64,000 nt of DNA, taken from contig NZ_CP046171.1 in assembly GCF_011801125.1 (NCBI RefSeq), positions 7,688,001 to 7,752,000 of the forward strand. The letters run 5' to 3'. Shown here in pieces: positions 16,262-24,599 of this stretch. The notes beneath the pieces are model-generated. The model did not search any database and had not been told where the DNA came from. It saw only the letters and a list, made by a program, of their open reading frames with translations. How positions within the stretch are numbered: the stretch's first letter is position 1; each line of letters begins with the position of its first letter. A program made the position numbers and the translations under genes. The stretch is from Nocardia brasiliensis. GTDB taxonomy: Bacteria; Actinomycetota; Actinomycetes; Mycobacteriales; Mycobacteriaceae.

Positions 16262-17065
16262 ATGGACGAGGTCTTCAAAGCCCTGGCCGACCCGCACCGC
16301 AGGCGTTTGCTGGACAGTCTCAACGCGCGCAACGGGCAGACCCTGCGCGAACTGTGCGCGGGGCTGGCGATGGCCCGCCAGTCGGTCAGCAAGCACCTCG
16401 CGGTGCTCGAGGCGGCGAATCTGATCAGCACCCGCCGCAGCGGCCGCGAGAAGCTGCACTACCTCAATGCCGAGCCCATCAACGCCATCACCGAGCGCTG
16501 GATCAAACGGTACGACCGCGGGCGAGTGCACGCACTCGCGGATCTGAAACAAGCATTGGAGGCAAATCCCATGAGCGACAACACTTTCGTCTACACCACC
16601 TACATCAAGACCACCCCGCAGCGGCTGTGGCAGGCGCTGACGGACCCGGCGTTCACCAGCCGCTACTGGGGCGCCACCTTCGACACCGACTGGCGGACCG
16701 GCTCGGAAATGGTGTGGCACCAACAGGATTGGCATTGCAAGGACCCCGAGCAGGTGGTGCTCGTCGCCGAGCCCTACACCACTCTGTCCTACACCTGGCA
16801 CACGTTCGACGCCGAGTTCGCCACCGCCTTCGAGATGAACCCCGACGAGGTCGCCGCCTGGGCACGCGAACCGCGCTCCAAGGTGACCTTCGAACTCGAG
16901 CCCGCGGGCGAGGTGGTCAAGCTGACGGTCGTGCACGACGGTTTCGCGCCGGGCAGCAGGGTGCTGGAAGGCATCAGCGGCGGTTGGCCCGCGATCCTGT
17001 CCGGACTCAAGACGCTGCTCGAGACCGGCGAGAAGCTGCCGGATCCGGAACCGGCGCAGCCCTGA
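16262..17065 (+). CDS. ArsR-type HTH regulator fused to an SRPBCC (AHSA1-like) domain
   Basis: 267 residues from ATG 16262 with GAAGGTGG about six bases upstream. Residues 1-95 are an ArsR/SdpR winged helix (VFKALADPHRRRLLDSLNAR, MARQSVSKHLAVLEAANLIS). Residues 103-255 are a Bet v1-like SRPBCC domain (TYIKTTPQRLWQALTDPAFT, YWGATFDTDW, LTVVHDGFAPGSRVLEGISG). In many actinobacteria these are two adjacent genes; here the sequence runs through in one frame with an internal Met at the join (LEANPMSDNT), where the second protein would normally start. No ArsR metal-binding Cys cluster is present, so this is a ligand-type rather than metal sensor; the SRPBCC cavity may bind a hydrophobic ligand and control DNA binding. 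Confidence 0.88.
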   Translation: MDEVFKALADPHRRRLLDSLNARNGQTLRELCAGLAMARQSVSKHLAVLEAANLISTRRSGREKLHYLNAEPINAITERWIKRYDRGRVHALADLKQALEANPMSDNTFVYTTYIKTTPQRLWQALTDPAFTSRYWGATFDTDWRTGSEMVWHQQDWHCKDPEQVVLVAEPYTTLSYTWHTFDAEFATAFEMNPDEVAAWAREPRSKVTFELEPAGEVVKLTVVHDGFAPGSRVLEGISGGWPAILSGLKTLLETGEKLPDPEPAQP

Positions 17066-17126
17066 CGGCAGGGCGGACGCGGCCGGGGCCGTTGTATATT
17101 CGGACTCCGGCGGCGAGGGGTTTGCG

Positions 17127-17495
17127 GTGGCTGTACCGAGTGATGAGTTTTTCCGGATCATCGAAGCGCTGGTCGACGTGCGCGGCAACCCCGGCGAGAA
17201 GTACACCTCCTACAAGGTGCGCGGGAAGGTGTTCGGCTACTACTGGCCGCGCACCAAGACCGTCGGCCTGAAGCAGACACTGTGCGAGCAGCGCGCCCTG
17301 ATCGCCGAGCGACCGCAGGTCTTCGAAGAACAGTTCACCGCAGGCGGTTTCGGCTGGGTCGTCGTCCACCTGGACGGCATCGATGCCGACGAACTGGCCG
17401 AGCTCGTCTTCGAAGCCTGGCGGCTGTCGGCCCCCGACACGCTGCTCGCCGAAGTCCCGGACTGGAGCCCGGCACCGCACCGGCAATCGAAGTGA
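17127..17495 (+). CDS. MmcQ/YjbR-family protein
   Basis: 122 residues from GTG 17127, with GAGGGG about seven bases upstream and a TATATT box at 17095-17100. The CyaY-like MmcQ/YjbR fold is indicated by FFRIIEALVDVRGNPGEKYT, VRGKVFGYYWPRTKTVGLK, GGFGWVVVHLDGIDADELAEL and the C-terminal VFEAWRLSAPDTLLAEV. Often annotated as DNA-binding, with little experimental basis. It lies 61 bases from the ArsR fusion on the same strand and could be read through from it. Confidence 0.85.
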   Translation: MAVPSDEFFRIIEALVDVRGNPGEKYTSYKVRGKVFGYYWPRTKTVGLKQTLCEQRALIAERPQVFEEQFTAGGFGWVVVHLDGIDADELAELVFEAWRLSAPDTLLAEVPDWSPAPHRQSK

Positions 17496-17555
17496 ACCCG
17501 GCGCGGTGTCATGATCGTTCAGGTCCCGCTGCGCTATTCGCTCGGGTTCGCAACG

Positions 17556-18206
17556 TCAGACGCGGATCCGGATCGGGTCGTCTGGCCGATACTGGTGCGG
17601 GGGTGCGACGATCCGCCGGGTGTGCGCGTAGACCGCCGCGTGCACCCGATCCCGGACACCGAGTTTGGCCAGCACATTGGACACATGGGTCTTGACGGTC
17701 TGCTCACCGACTCCGAGCGCCGCGGCGATCTCCGGATTCGTATAGGCCTTTGCGATCAGCTGCAACACCTGATGCTCACGGGCGGTGAGGTTTTCGACCT
17801 CGGGCGCGCTGGGGAACGGTTCGCTGCCACCGGTCAACCGGGTGACCAGCCGGCGGGTCAGGTTCGGGTCGATCAAGGCGTCACCCCGGGCCGCCATTCG
17901 GATGGCCGAGATCAGGCCGTCGGCGGGCAGCGTCTTCACCAGAAAGCCCGTCGCGCCGAGACAGAGTGCGCGATAGAGGTTTTCGTCGGAGGCACTGCCG
18001 GTGAGGGTGAGAATGCGGGTGCCGCCGCCCAGCGCCGCGACCGCGTCGACGGCCGCCGGACTGTCGAAACCGGGCAGGTCGAGGTCGATCAGCGCCACGT
18101 CGGGCCGCAGGCGCTCGAGCTCGCGCACCGCTGCGGCACTGTGATCGGCCTCCGCGACGCATTCGATATCCGGCTGGGTGCCGATCGCCGCGCGCAATCC
18201 GGACCG
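17556..18206 (-). pseudogene. NarL/LuxR response regulator lacking its N-terminus
   Basis: Beginning at the junction near 18206 the frame reads RSGLRAAIGTQPDIECVAEA, then VALIDLDLPGFDS with the phospho-acceptor Asp, ILTLTGSASDENLYRALCLG, FLVKTLPADG and a full LuxR HTH (LTAREHQVLQLIAKAYTNPEI, GEQTVKTHVSNVLAKLGV). The first 14 or so residues (beta-strand 1 and the metal-binding acidic pair) are missing, and no start codon with a ribosome site precedes it in this frame. Directly upstream is a secY fragment in a different frame. Without the acidic pair it could not be phosphorylated normally. No partner kinase is present. I call it a pseudogene. Confidence 0.8.
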
Positions 18207-18634
18207 AGTTGGCCCCGCGCGGCGAGAGCGACCAGCGTCGAGCCCTCCAGCACCGCCAGCGCCATCGCCAGGTAGCGGGTGTACTGCGTGATCTTCGCCT
18301 GACCGGTGGCGCCCTCCTTGCGCAGTTCCTCGAAGCGCGGGATCACGACCGTCAGCAGCTGCGTGATGATCCCCGCGGTGATGTAGGGCGTGATGCCGAT
18401 CGCGAACACCGAAAGGTGCAGCATCGCGCCGCCGGAGAACAGGTTGATGAGCTGGTAGATGCCCGCGGCATCGCCGCCGGAGGCGAGCGCGACACAGGTA
18501 CGCACCGCCGCGAGGTCGACGCCGGGCGAGGGCAGTGCCGCACCGAGGCGATACAGCGCGAGCAGCCCGACGGTGCAGAGTATTTTCCGCCGCAGCTCCG
18601 GAGTCCGAAAGGCCGGTACGAGGGCGGAAAGCAC
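18206..18634 (-). pseudogene. secY paralogue fragment (first about 143 codons)
   Basis: GTG 18634 with a strong Shine-Dalgarno AGGAGGA four bases upstream. The first 143 residues are unmistakable SecY: VLSALVPAFRTPELRRKIL, YRLGAALPSPGVDLAAVR, GIYQLINLFSGGAMLHLSVF, AIGITPYITAGIITQLLTVV, IPRFEELRKEG, GQAKITQYTRYLAMALAVLE. This covers TM1, the plug and TM2-TM3 of a protein normally about 430-440 residues. Similarity stops at AARGQL; the frame continues nonsensically through the response-regulator DNA to a stop at 18089. A 181-residue product could be made but not a working translocon. The housekeeping secY should be elsewhere in a ribosomal operon. Confidence 0.85.
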
Positions 18635-18784
18635 GGGTCCTCCTGACGAAAGGCAGTGTCGGACAGGGGAATGCCTGCCGTTGCCTTCGCACGGTACGGA
18701 GCATCGACCTCGGCCCACGTCGCCCGCGAGTCGGAATTCGTCCTCCCTCCATCGGGGGAAACGTGGGCGTGGCCGCCGCGTGCC

Positions 18785-19474
18785 TCAGATGCGAACCAGC
18801 ACCTGGTCCAGGGACTTACGGGTCAGATTGGGGACAACGGAGTCCTCGGCGGGGTACCCGATGGGGATGACCGCGAAGGCCTTCTCGTTGCGCGGACGGG
18901 CGAGCACCTCGGCGAGGAACTTCATCGGGCTCGGCGTGTGGGTCAGCGCGGCCAGGCCGCTCAGATGCAGCGCGGTGAGCAGCATGCCAACGGCGATGCC
19001 GACCGATTCGTCGCCGTAGTAGTGCTTATAGGTGGTGCCGTCCTCGCGTAACCCGTAACGCTGCTGGAAGACCACCAAAAGGTAAGGGGCATCGGTCAAG
19101 TGCGGCTTGTGCTCGTCGGTGCCGAGCGGACGCAGCGCAGAGAGCCATTCCTCGCCGAGCCGCCCGCTGTAGGAGATGCGCTCCTCGGCTTCGGCGGCCG
19201 CCCTGATGCGGGCACGCACCTCGGGATCCTGCACCAGCACGAAGGTCCACGGCTGTTGATGCGCACCGGAGGGCGCGGTGTTGGCCACCGCGATGGCGTC
19301 GAGCACGAGTTGCTCTGGCACCGGATCGGTGGCGAACATCCGCACGGTGCGGCGCTCGTCCATCCTGGCGCGCAGCACGGCGGAGGCGGCGAGCGCCTGC
19401 TCGGCCGGAATCCGGTTCGGGTGGTAGGGAATCGGTTCGTACGGGTGCCCATGCAGCGGAGTCCACGTCCTCAT
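18785..19474 (-). CDS. Nitroreductase-family protein (iodotyrosine-deiodinase-like)
   Basis: 229 residues from ATG 19474. FMN-binding signatures of the NfnB/BluB/IYD superfamily: ARMDERRTVRMFATDPVPEQ (phosphate-binding Arg residues), ANTAPSGAHQQPWTFVLVQD, ESVGIAVGMLLTALHLSGLA, and the C-terminal AFAVIPIGYPAED. The internal helical lid (ISYSGRLGEEWLSALRPLGT ... LVVFQQRYG) resembles iodotyrosine-deiodinase homologues more than classical nitroreductases. Expected to reduce a small aromatic or halogenated compound with NAD(P)H; substrate unknown. Flanked by the pseudogene junction and a secreted hydrolase. Confidence 0.88.
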   Translation of the reverse strand: MRTWTPLHGHPYEPIPYHPNRIPAEQALAASAVLRARMDERRTVRMFATDPVPEQLVLDAIAVANTAPSGAHQQPWTFVLVQDPEVRARIRAAAEAEERISYSGRLGEEWLSALRPLGTDEHKPHLTDAPYLLVVFQQRYGLREDGTTYKHYYGDESVGIAVGMLLTALHLSGLAALTHTPSPMKFLAEVLARPRNEKAFAVIPIGYPAEDSVVPNLTRKSLDQVLVRI

Positions 19475-19580
19475 AGGTGGAGTGTGGGCCGCGCCACCGC
19501 GACAGACAACGCCGCACCGCGATTACTGTCCACTCCGCCAGACGTGCGCCGACGCCGAAACCGCGCCGGGGCGGCATCGC

Positions 19581-21170
19581 TCAGCGGTCCGGGATCGGCG
19601 CCTCGGGCGCTTCGGTGATGGTGACCTGGCCGGTACGCAGGTAGGTCATGACGGCGTCGTCGACTACCTGGTTGCCGCGGGCGAAGTTGCCGTGGTCGCC
19701 GCCGGCCACCGTGATGAGCGAACCGTTGAGCGCGTGCGCCATCGCGGGGCCGCCTTCGTATTTGGTGAGGGCGTCGTGGCGGCTCTGCAGCACCAGCGGC
19801 GGGGTGGCCAGGCCCGCCCCGCTGATCTTCACCGGTGTGGTGACGGGTTTCCATGTGCCGCAGCTCATTCCGGAACGCACCAGGTCGGCGCGCGCGTCCA
19901 TCGCGTTGCCGCCCGAGACGATCGTCGCGACCGCGGCGCCGATCACGTCCAAGCGACCGGGAATCGCGTTCTCGTTGCAGGTGATCGCGGCGAACACGAA
20001 CCGCCCGGTGGGGTCGGTGGCGGTCGCGCCCGCGATGGCGCGCAGCCGTCGCACGTTCGCCGGATCGGCGACCGCCTCGGACATGGCGCGCGCGAACGCG
20101 GGCCAGAAGGTGCGGGTATAGCTGGCGACGGACGTCGCGCCGAGCAGCGGCCCCTGCGCGGAGACGCCGCCGGAGATCAAGGTGCGCACCAGATTCTGCA
20201 GCTTGCCCGCCTGCTCGACGCTGCCGCTGTACCCGTCGCGGGCGATCTCGGCGAGCGGCTCGGGCAGCGCGCCGGGCAGGTCGGCGAGGCTGGCCGGCGG
20301 CGGGGTCAGGTTGGCGTACCAGCCGCCGCCCTGATCGGCCGCCAGCCGCACCCAGTGCTGGTAGACCTGCAACGCGGTGTCACCCAGGTGGTATTCGGCG
20401 CTGTGCTCGGCGATCCAGGCGAACAGGTCGTCGAGGCGCTGTTTGCCCGCGATCTGCTGCTGGGCGAACTCCTCGGTCCACACCCAGTCGGGATTGACGT
20501 TGGAGTCCAACACCATTCGCTCGACGCGGTCCGGAAACAGCGAGGCGTACACCGCGCCGAGGTAGGTGCCGTAGGAGGTGCCGAGGTAGCTGATCCGGTC
20601 CAGCCCGAGCGCGGCCCGCACCGCGTCGAGATCACGCGCGGTGTTCGCGGTGGTGATGGTGTCGAGGTAGCCGGGCCGCGACGCCTCGCAGGCCTGCTTG
20701 ATCTCGGCGCGATTGCCGCCGCCCAGCGAAACCTGGGCGCCCTCTTCTGCTTTCACCGCGCCCGCACACAGCAGCGGTGTGGCCCAGCGCAACCCGCGCG
20801 GCTGCACCGCGACCCGGTCGTAGTGGGCGGCCAGCTCGGCGGGCACCACGTCGGTGCGCGATCCCCAGAAGTCCAGTCCGTCCGCGCCGGGTCCGCCTGG
20901 ATTGGCGAACAGCACACCGCGGCGCTCCCCGCTCGCCGCGATCCGGCTGACGGTCAACTCGATCCGCGGTCCGTCCGGGTCGGCGTAGTCCATCGGCACC
21001 TCGACGACCGCGCACCGCACCCCGTGCCCGGCGACCACGGCGCCGTCCGGGCAGGCGCCGAAGTCGACGCCGGGCGCGGCAGTGGCGAAACCGGGCACGA
21101 TCGATGGACCGAGCAGGCACACGGCGCCCATGGCGAGCGCCGCCCGCGCGAACAGCCCTACCTTCATCAT
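19581..21170 (-). CDS. Secreted alpha/beta hydrolase with TAP-like C-terminal domain
   Basis: 529 residues; ATG 21170 or 21167, with GGGAGG upstream. A Sec signal peptide spans residues 1-31 (VGLFARAALAMGAVCLLGPS, cleavage near ATAA). The alpha/beta hydrolase fold has LFANPGGPGADGLDFWG as the oxyanion region, the nucleophile Ser in YLGTSYGTYLGAVYASLFPD and the catalytic Asp/His near LQSRHDALTKYEG and VAGGDHGNFARGN. The C-terminal block SGMSCGTWKPVT...LVLQSRHD is the TAP-like domain of Streptomyces tripeptidyl aminopeptidases and mycobacterial proteases such as Rv2223c. Likely an extracytoplasmic peptidase or esterase. Confidence 0.92.
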   Translation of the reverse strand: MMKVGLFARAALAMGAVCLLGPSIVPGFATAAPGVDFGACPDGAVVAGHGVRCAVVEVPMDYADPDGPRIELTVSRIAASGERRGVLFANPGGPGADGLDFWGSRTDVVPAELAAHYDRVAVQPRGLRWATPLLCAGAVKAEEGAQVSLGGGNRAEIKQACEASRPGYLDTITTANTARDLDAVRAALGLDRISYLGTSYGTYLGAVYASLFPDRVERMVLDSNVNPDWVWTEEFAQQQIAGKQRLDDLFAWIAEHSAEYHLGDTALQVYQHWVRLAADQGGGWYANLTPPPASLADLPGALPEPLAEIARDGYSGSVEQAGKLQNLVRTLISGGVSAQGPLLGATSVASYTRTFWPAFARAMSEAVADPANVRRLRAIAGATATDPTGRFVFAAITCNENAIPGRLDVIGAAVATIVSGGNAMDARADLVRSGMSCGTWKPVTTPVKISGAGLATPPLVLQSRHDALTKYEGGPAMAHALNGSLITVAGGDHGNFARGNQVVDDAVMTYLRTGQVTITEAPEAPIPDR

Positions 21171-21366
21171 GTTTCGTACCTCCCCGGGCCGCCGCCACGC
21201 ACACGCGCGCGACCCCCGATCAAGAGCATTCTGCGCAGGTAGGAGGCAACAGACAAGTCGAACATCGGTTTTCGCCGGTCAGCACGCGGGCCGCGACGGC
21301 GGGCAGCATAGAGCCGGATGTGCCGTGGAATACGCGGATGACGTCGCACGGGAGTAGCGTCGAGCC

Positions 21367-21678
21367 ATGTCGACCGAGGTCCGTCTCAACACCGCATTGG
21401 AACGTTTCGAGATCCATGTCGACGGTGCGCTCGCCGGATATGCCGATTTCCAGGACACCCAGTCCGAACGCGCGTTCGTGCACACCGAGATCTACCCCGA
21501 CTACGAGGGTCAGGGTTACGGCCGCGACCTGCTCGAGGCCGCGCTGAACAGCACCGCCGCGGATCTGCTCGGCGCGTTGCCGATGTGTCCGATGGTGCAC
21601 CACTTCATCCAGACCAGGCCGGAATACCTGGTGATGGTGCCGCACTGGGCGCGCGACAGCCTGAACCTGCCTCAGTAG
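21367..21678 (+). CDS. Small GNAT acetyltransferase (YjdJ/CG-type)
   Basis: 103 residues. Short single-domain GNAT fold with acetyl-CoA loop YEGQGYGRDLLEAAL (Q/R-x-x-G-x-G variant) and the family C-terminus CPMVHHFIQTRPEYLVMVP. Strands FEIHVDGALAGYADFQ and RAFVHTEIYPDY precede it. The TAGCGT box at 21355-21360 ends 6 nt before the ATG and no Shine-Dalgarno is present, so it is probably leaderless. It converges with the acyltransferase gene, overlapping its stop. Substrate unknown. Confidence 0.88.
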   Translation: MSTEVRLNTALERFEIHVDGALAGYADFQDTQSERAFVHTEIYPDYEGQGYGRDLLEAALNSTAADLLGALPMCPMVHHFIQTRPEYLVMVPHWARDSLNLPQ

Positions 21679-22433
21679 GCCGCGACGGCCCCGTCGAGCG
21701 CCTGCTGCAGATCGGTGCGGACCAGCCGCGCGATATCGCCCGGCTTGGCAGGCAGCTCGGTGATCGGCACGCCGAAGTAGAAGCTGGCCGACTTGGCCTG
21801 CTCCTTCGTCGGCTGCACCGCGGGATCGTCGCGCTTGCCGTAGCTCAGTCCCATCGACACCAGCACCGGCGCGGCGCCGAGCTTCATCGCGCGGAACGCG
21901 ATGTGCCCGATCCCGCTGCCGACCGGCTGCACCTGGCTCGGGTCGACCTCGTTGCAGGTGCCCTCGGGAAACACCGCGACCCCGTCACCACGGGCCATCC
22001 GCTGCGCGCAGATGTCCATCATGCGTTGCCCCGCCGCGTTCACCGCGCGAATCCCGTGGTCCTTGCCGCGGAAAACCGGGATGCCGCCCATCATGTCGAT
22101 CTTGCGCCGCTGTTCGGGTTCCTCGAAGAGCTCGTCCTTGGCCAGCACTCGCACCCGCCCGATCACCGGGCGCAGCACGCTGCGCCACGCCGCCGCCGCG
22201 ACGGTGTACGGATCGTTCTCGGAAAGATGATTGATCGAGATCAACAGCGGTCGGCCCTGTTTTATCGCCGCGCGTAAACCCGCGCGGGCGCCGTCGGCAT
22301 AGGCGATGCGCGGATAGTAGCGACGGCTGAGAATGGCGTACGCACCCCAGGCTTTCAGCCGGTTCTGACGGTGCTCGAGATAGAAGTCGTACACGGTATC
22401 GCTGTTCTCGAGGCGCACCTCGGGAGGTTCCAT
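21672..22433 (-). CDS. 1-acyl-sn-glycerol-3-phosphate acyltransferase-like (PlsC family)
   Basis: 253 residues from ATG 22433. Carries the HX4D acyltransferase motif (LISINHLSENDPYTVAAA), the glycerophosphate-binding block (VAVFPEGTCNEVDPSQV), and GGIPVFRGKDHG between them. Longer variants exist upstream in frame, but the sequence before this Met does not look conserved. No membrane anchor is clear, so it is probably a peripheral membrane enzyme. It would acylate lysophosphatidic acid or a related lipid. The stop overlaps the convergent acetyltransferase stop by several bases. Confidence 0.88.
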   Translation of the reverse strand: MEPPEVRLENSDTVYDFYLEHRQNRLKAWGAYAILSRRYYPRIAYADGARAGLRAAIKQGRPLLISINHLSENDPYTVAAAAWRSVLRPVIGRVRVLAKDELFEEPEQRRKIDMMGGIPVFRGKDHGIRAVNAAGQRMMDICAQRMARGDGVAVFPEGTCNEVDPSQVQPVGSGIGHIAFRAMKLGAAPVLVSMGLSYGKRDDPAVQPTKEQAKSASFYFGVPITELPAKPGDIARLVRTDLQQALDGAVAAY

Positions 22434-22549
22434 GACACGGACTCTACGACGCCGCGCCGCGGCCGGTTCGGGGCCCCGAGCCGAAATCCGATCGCCGGAA
22501 CTGCGCCGCAGAAGGAGCAAATCACCGAAACAACTGCGATGATGTCCGA

Positions 22550-23194
22550 GTGGCACGCGCAGACGACCCGGATGATCGGAAAACTCGCGGCGGGCACGGC
22601 GACCGCAAGCGGCGCGATTTCCGGCACGGCGAGCAGGTGGTGCGCGCCGGCACCCTGTTGGTGTCGGCGACCGAACTCGCGGAACCGACCTTCCGGCGCA
22701 CCGTGGTCTACATCATCGAGCACAACGAGGCGGGCAGCCTCGGCGTCGTGCTGAACCGGCCGAGCGATACCGCCGTGCACGACGTGTTACCCCGCTGGAC
22801 AGAGCTGGCCGCCGCGCCGCGCACCCTGTTCATCGGCGGTCCGGTCAAACGTGACGCGGCGCTGTGCCTGGGCACCCTGCGCGTCGGCGCGAGCATCGAC
22901 GGCGTGCCCGGCCTGCGCCGGATCGACGGACGCGTGGTGCTCGTCGATCTGGACGCCGATCAGGAAGAAATCGGCCGGCTGGTCGAAGGCATCCGTATTT
23001 TCGCAGGTTATGCGGGCTGGACCTTCGGACAGCTGGAAGGCGAATTGGAAAACGACGACTGGATCGTATTGTCCGCGTTGCCGTCCGATCCGATCAGCAC
23101 CGGCCGCCGGGATTTGTGGGGCCATGTATTACGCCGCCAGCCCCTGCCGCTTTCCCTGCTCGCCACCCACCCGATTGAACTAGAACGCAACTGA
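22550..23194 (+). CDS. YqgE/AlgH family protein
   Basis: 214 residues from GTG 22550. A charged N-terminal extension of about 28 residues (ADDPDDRKTRGGHGDRKRR) precedes the UPF0301 domain: VVRAGTLLVSATELAEPTFR, VVYIIEHNEAGSLGVVLNRP, LFIGGPVKRDAALCLGTL, IRIFAGYAGWTFGQLEGELE. Similar in layout to mycobacterial Rv0038. Function of the family is poorly defined. Its 3' end contains what looks like the ECF promoter for the next operon. Confidence 0.92.
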   Translation: MARADDPDDRKTRGGHGDRKRRDFRHGEQVVRAGTLLVSATELAEPTFRRTVVYIIEHNEAGSLGVVLNRPSDTAVHDVLPRWTELAAAPRTLFIGGPVKRDAALCLGTLRVGASIDGVPGLRRIDGRVVLVDLDADQEEIGRLVEGIRIFAGYAGWTFGQLEGELENDDWIVLSALPSDPISTGRRDLWGHVLRRQPLPLSLLATHPIELERN

Positions 23195-23203
23195 CACCGT
23201 GTA
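23176..23203 (+). promoter_or_regulatory. ECF-type promoter candidate for the sigma/anti-sigma operon
   Basis: TGAACT (23176-23181), 16-base spacer, CGTGTA (23198-23203), overlapping the stop of the YqgE gene. The TGAAC/CGTG form is typical of ECF autoregulated promoters, and close to what is described for SigL. About 125 bases upstream of the sigma start. Confidence 0.5.
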
Positions 23204-23328
23204 CTCGTCGAACGGCATCACAACGAGACGACGTTCCGGCGAGATCCTGGGTAACTCATGGAGCCCGCCGAGCATCCGGCGAGGCAATCGAGCGCCGGCC
23301 CGCGACGTGAGTTCGGAGGCACCTACCT

Positions 23329-23865
23329 GTGCGGTTGATACGCGGAGAGGCGGAGCACCCCGACGACCAGAGCGAGTTGTTGCGGGTCCTCTACGACGAG
23401 CACGCGTCCGCCCTGTGGCGCTACACCCTCGGTTTGGTGCGCGATCCGGGCCGGGCCGAGGACATCGTGCAGGAGACGCTGCTGCGGGCATGGCAACGCC
23501 CGAACGTGCTGGATCAGGCCACGACTTCGGCGCGCGCGTGGCTGTTCACCGTGGCGCGCAATCTCGCCGTGGATGAACACCGCAGCGCCCGCAACCGGCG
23601 CGAGTACCGCACCGACGCACCGCCGGAGCGGGCCGCGCCGGACCAGGCCGACCGCGCACTGGACAAATGGCTGGTCGCGGACGCGCTCGGCAAGCTGAGT
23701 TCCGACCATCGGGAGGTGATCGTGCGGGCCTACTATCGGGGCCTGTCCACCCAGCAGATCGCCGAGGAACTCGATATTCCGCCCGGCACGGTGAAGTCCC
23801 GAATGCACTACGGCATGCGGGCGTTACGACTGGCACTACAGGAGATGGGGGTGACGAACCAGTGA
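23329..23865 (+). CDS. sigL: ECF RNA polymerase sigma factor, SigL-like
   Basis: 178 residues from GTG 23329 with GGAGG nine bases upstream. Sigma region 2: LLRVLYDEHASALWRYTLGL, EDIVQETLLRAWQRPNVLD and WLFTVARNLAVDEHRSARNR. Region 4: ALGKLSSDHREVIVRAYYRG, STQQIAEELDIPPGTVKSRM, HYGMRALRLALQEMGV. The pattern is very like mycobacterial SigL, including the C-terminal ALQEMGVTNQ. It overlaps the following anti-sigma gene by 4 bases (GTGA), the usual coupled arrangement. Mycobacterial SigL controls envelope and protein-modification genes; the regulon here is unknown. Confidence 0.92.
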   Translation: MRLIRGEAEHPDDQSELLRVLYDEHASALWRYTLGLVRDPGRAEDIVQETLLRAWQRPNVLDQATTSARAWLFTVARNLAVDEHRSARNRREYRTDAPPERAAPDQADRALDKWLVADALGKLSSDHREVIVRAYYRGLSTQQIAEELDIPPGTVKSRMHYGMRALRLALQEMGVTNQ

Positions 23866-24587
23866 CGGACCTTGCCGACGACTACACCACGTGGGATGCC
23901 CCGTACGTACTCGGCGCCCTGACTCGCACCGAACGTCAGGAGTACGAGGCACATCTCGCGAGCTGCACCGCCTGCCAGGCCGCGGTCGCGGAGCTGGCCG
24001 GCCTGCCCGGCATGCTCGCGATGGTGGACCAGGACACCGCGCTGGCGATGATCGAGCCGCCCGCAACCCTTGCCGCCGAGGCGGATCCGGCCGAGACCGG
24101 GCCGCAACCACCGCGGTTGCTGCCCCGCCTCGCCGCGGCCGCCGAGCGGCGCAGGCGGCGCGGCCGCTGGGTCACGATCGCGGCGGCCGTCGCGTCGGCC
24201 GCCGCGGCCGTCGCGATCGCCGTGCCGGTCGTCAGCACCGTGACCGCAGCCGATTCGCCGACCGCCGCAGCGGTTTTCGCGCAGCGACAGATGGATCCGC
24301 TGGTGCCCACGCCGGTGCAGGCCAGCTTCAAGCTGCTCGCGAACGACGGCAAGGCGACGGTCGAGCTGTCGTGCAGCTACGCCGCGGGCGGTCCGGACTA
24401 CAACGCGGACTTCCAGATGTGGATGACGCTGAAGGACGGCCGCACCGCCGAATTGGCCGGCTGGACGGCCGGACCTGGCGACGCCCTGACCTTGACCAGA
24501 ACCACCGAGGTGGCGCCGGAGCGGATCCAGAGCGTGGAGATCCGCTCGCCGCAGACGGGGCAGACGATCCTGCGGGCAGCGGTCTAG
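23862..24587 (+). CDS. Membrane anti-sigma factor (RslA-like, zinc-binding)
   Basis: 241 residues from GTG 23862. The N-terminal ZAS domain has the HxxxCxxC zinc motif (AHLASCTACQAAV) after YVLGALTRTERQEYE. One membrane helix near residues 105-130 (WVTIAAAVASAAAAVAIAVP) is preceded by a basic cytoplasmic stretch (AERRRRRGRW). The C-terminal extracytoplasmic domain is the RskA/anti-sigma-K type (ELSCSYAAGGPDYNADFQMW, RTAELAGWTAGPG). It should hold the SigL-like factor inactive until the zinc site is oxidised or the protein is cleaved. Confidence 0.93.
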   Translation: MTDLADDYTTWDAPYVLGALTRTERQEYEAHLASCTACQAAVAELAGLPGMLAMVDQDTALAMIEPPATLAAEADPAETGPQPPRLLPRLAAAAERRRRRGRWVTIAAAVASAAAAVAIAVPVVSTVTAADSPTAAAVFAQRQMDPLVPTPVQASFKLLANDGKATVELSCSYAAGGPDYNADFQMWMTLKDGRTAELAGWTAGPGDALTLTRTTEVAPERIQSVEIRSPQTGQTILRAAV

Positions 24588-24599
24588 CGTCGACGGCGC

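Noticed and set aside
17127..17495. MmcQ/YjbR gene as part of an ArsR stress operon with a dedicated role
   Set aside because: It has its own promoter-like box and ribosome site, and the 61-base gap gives no evidence of coupling.
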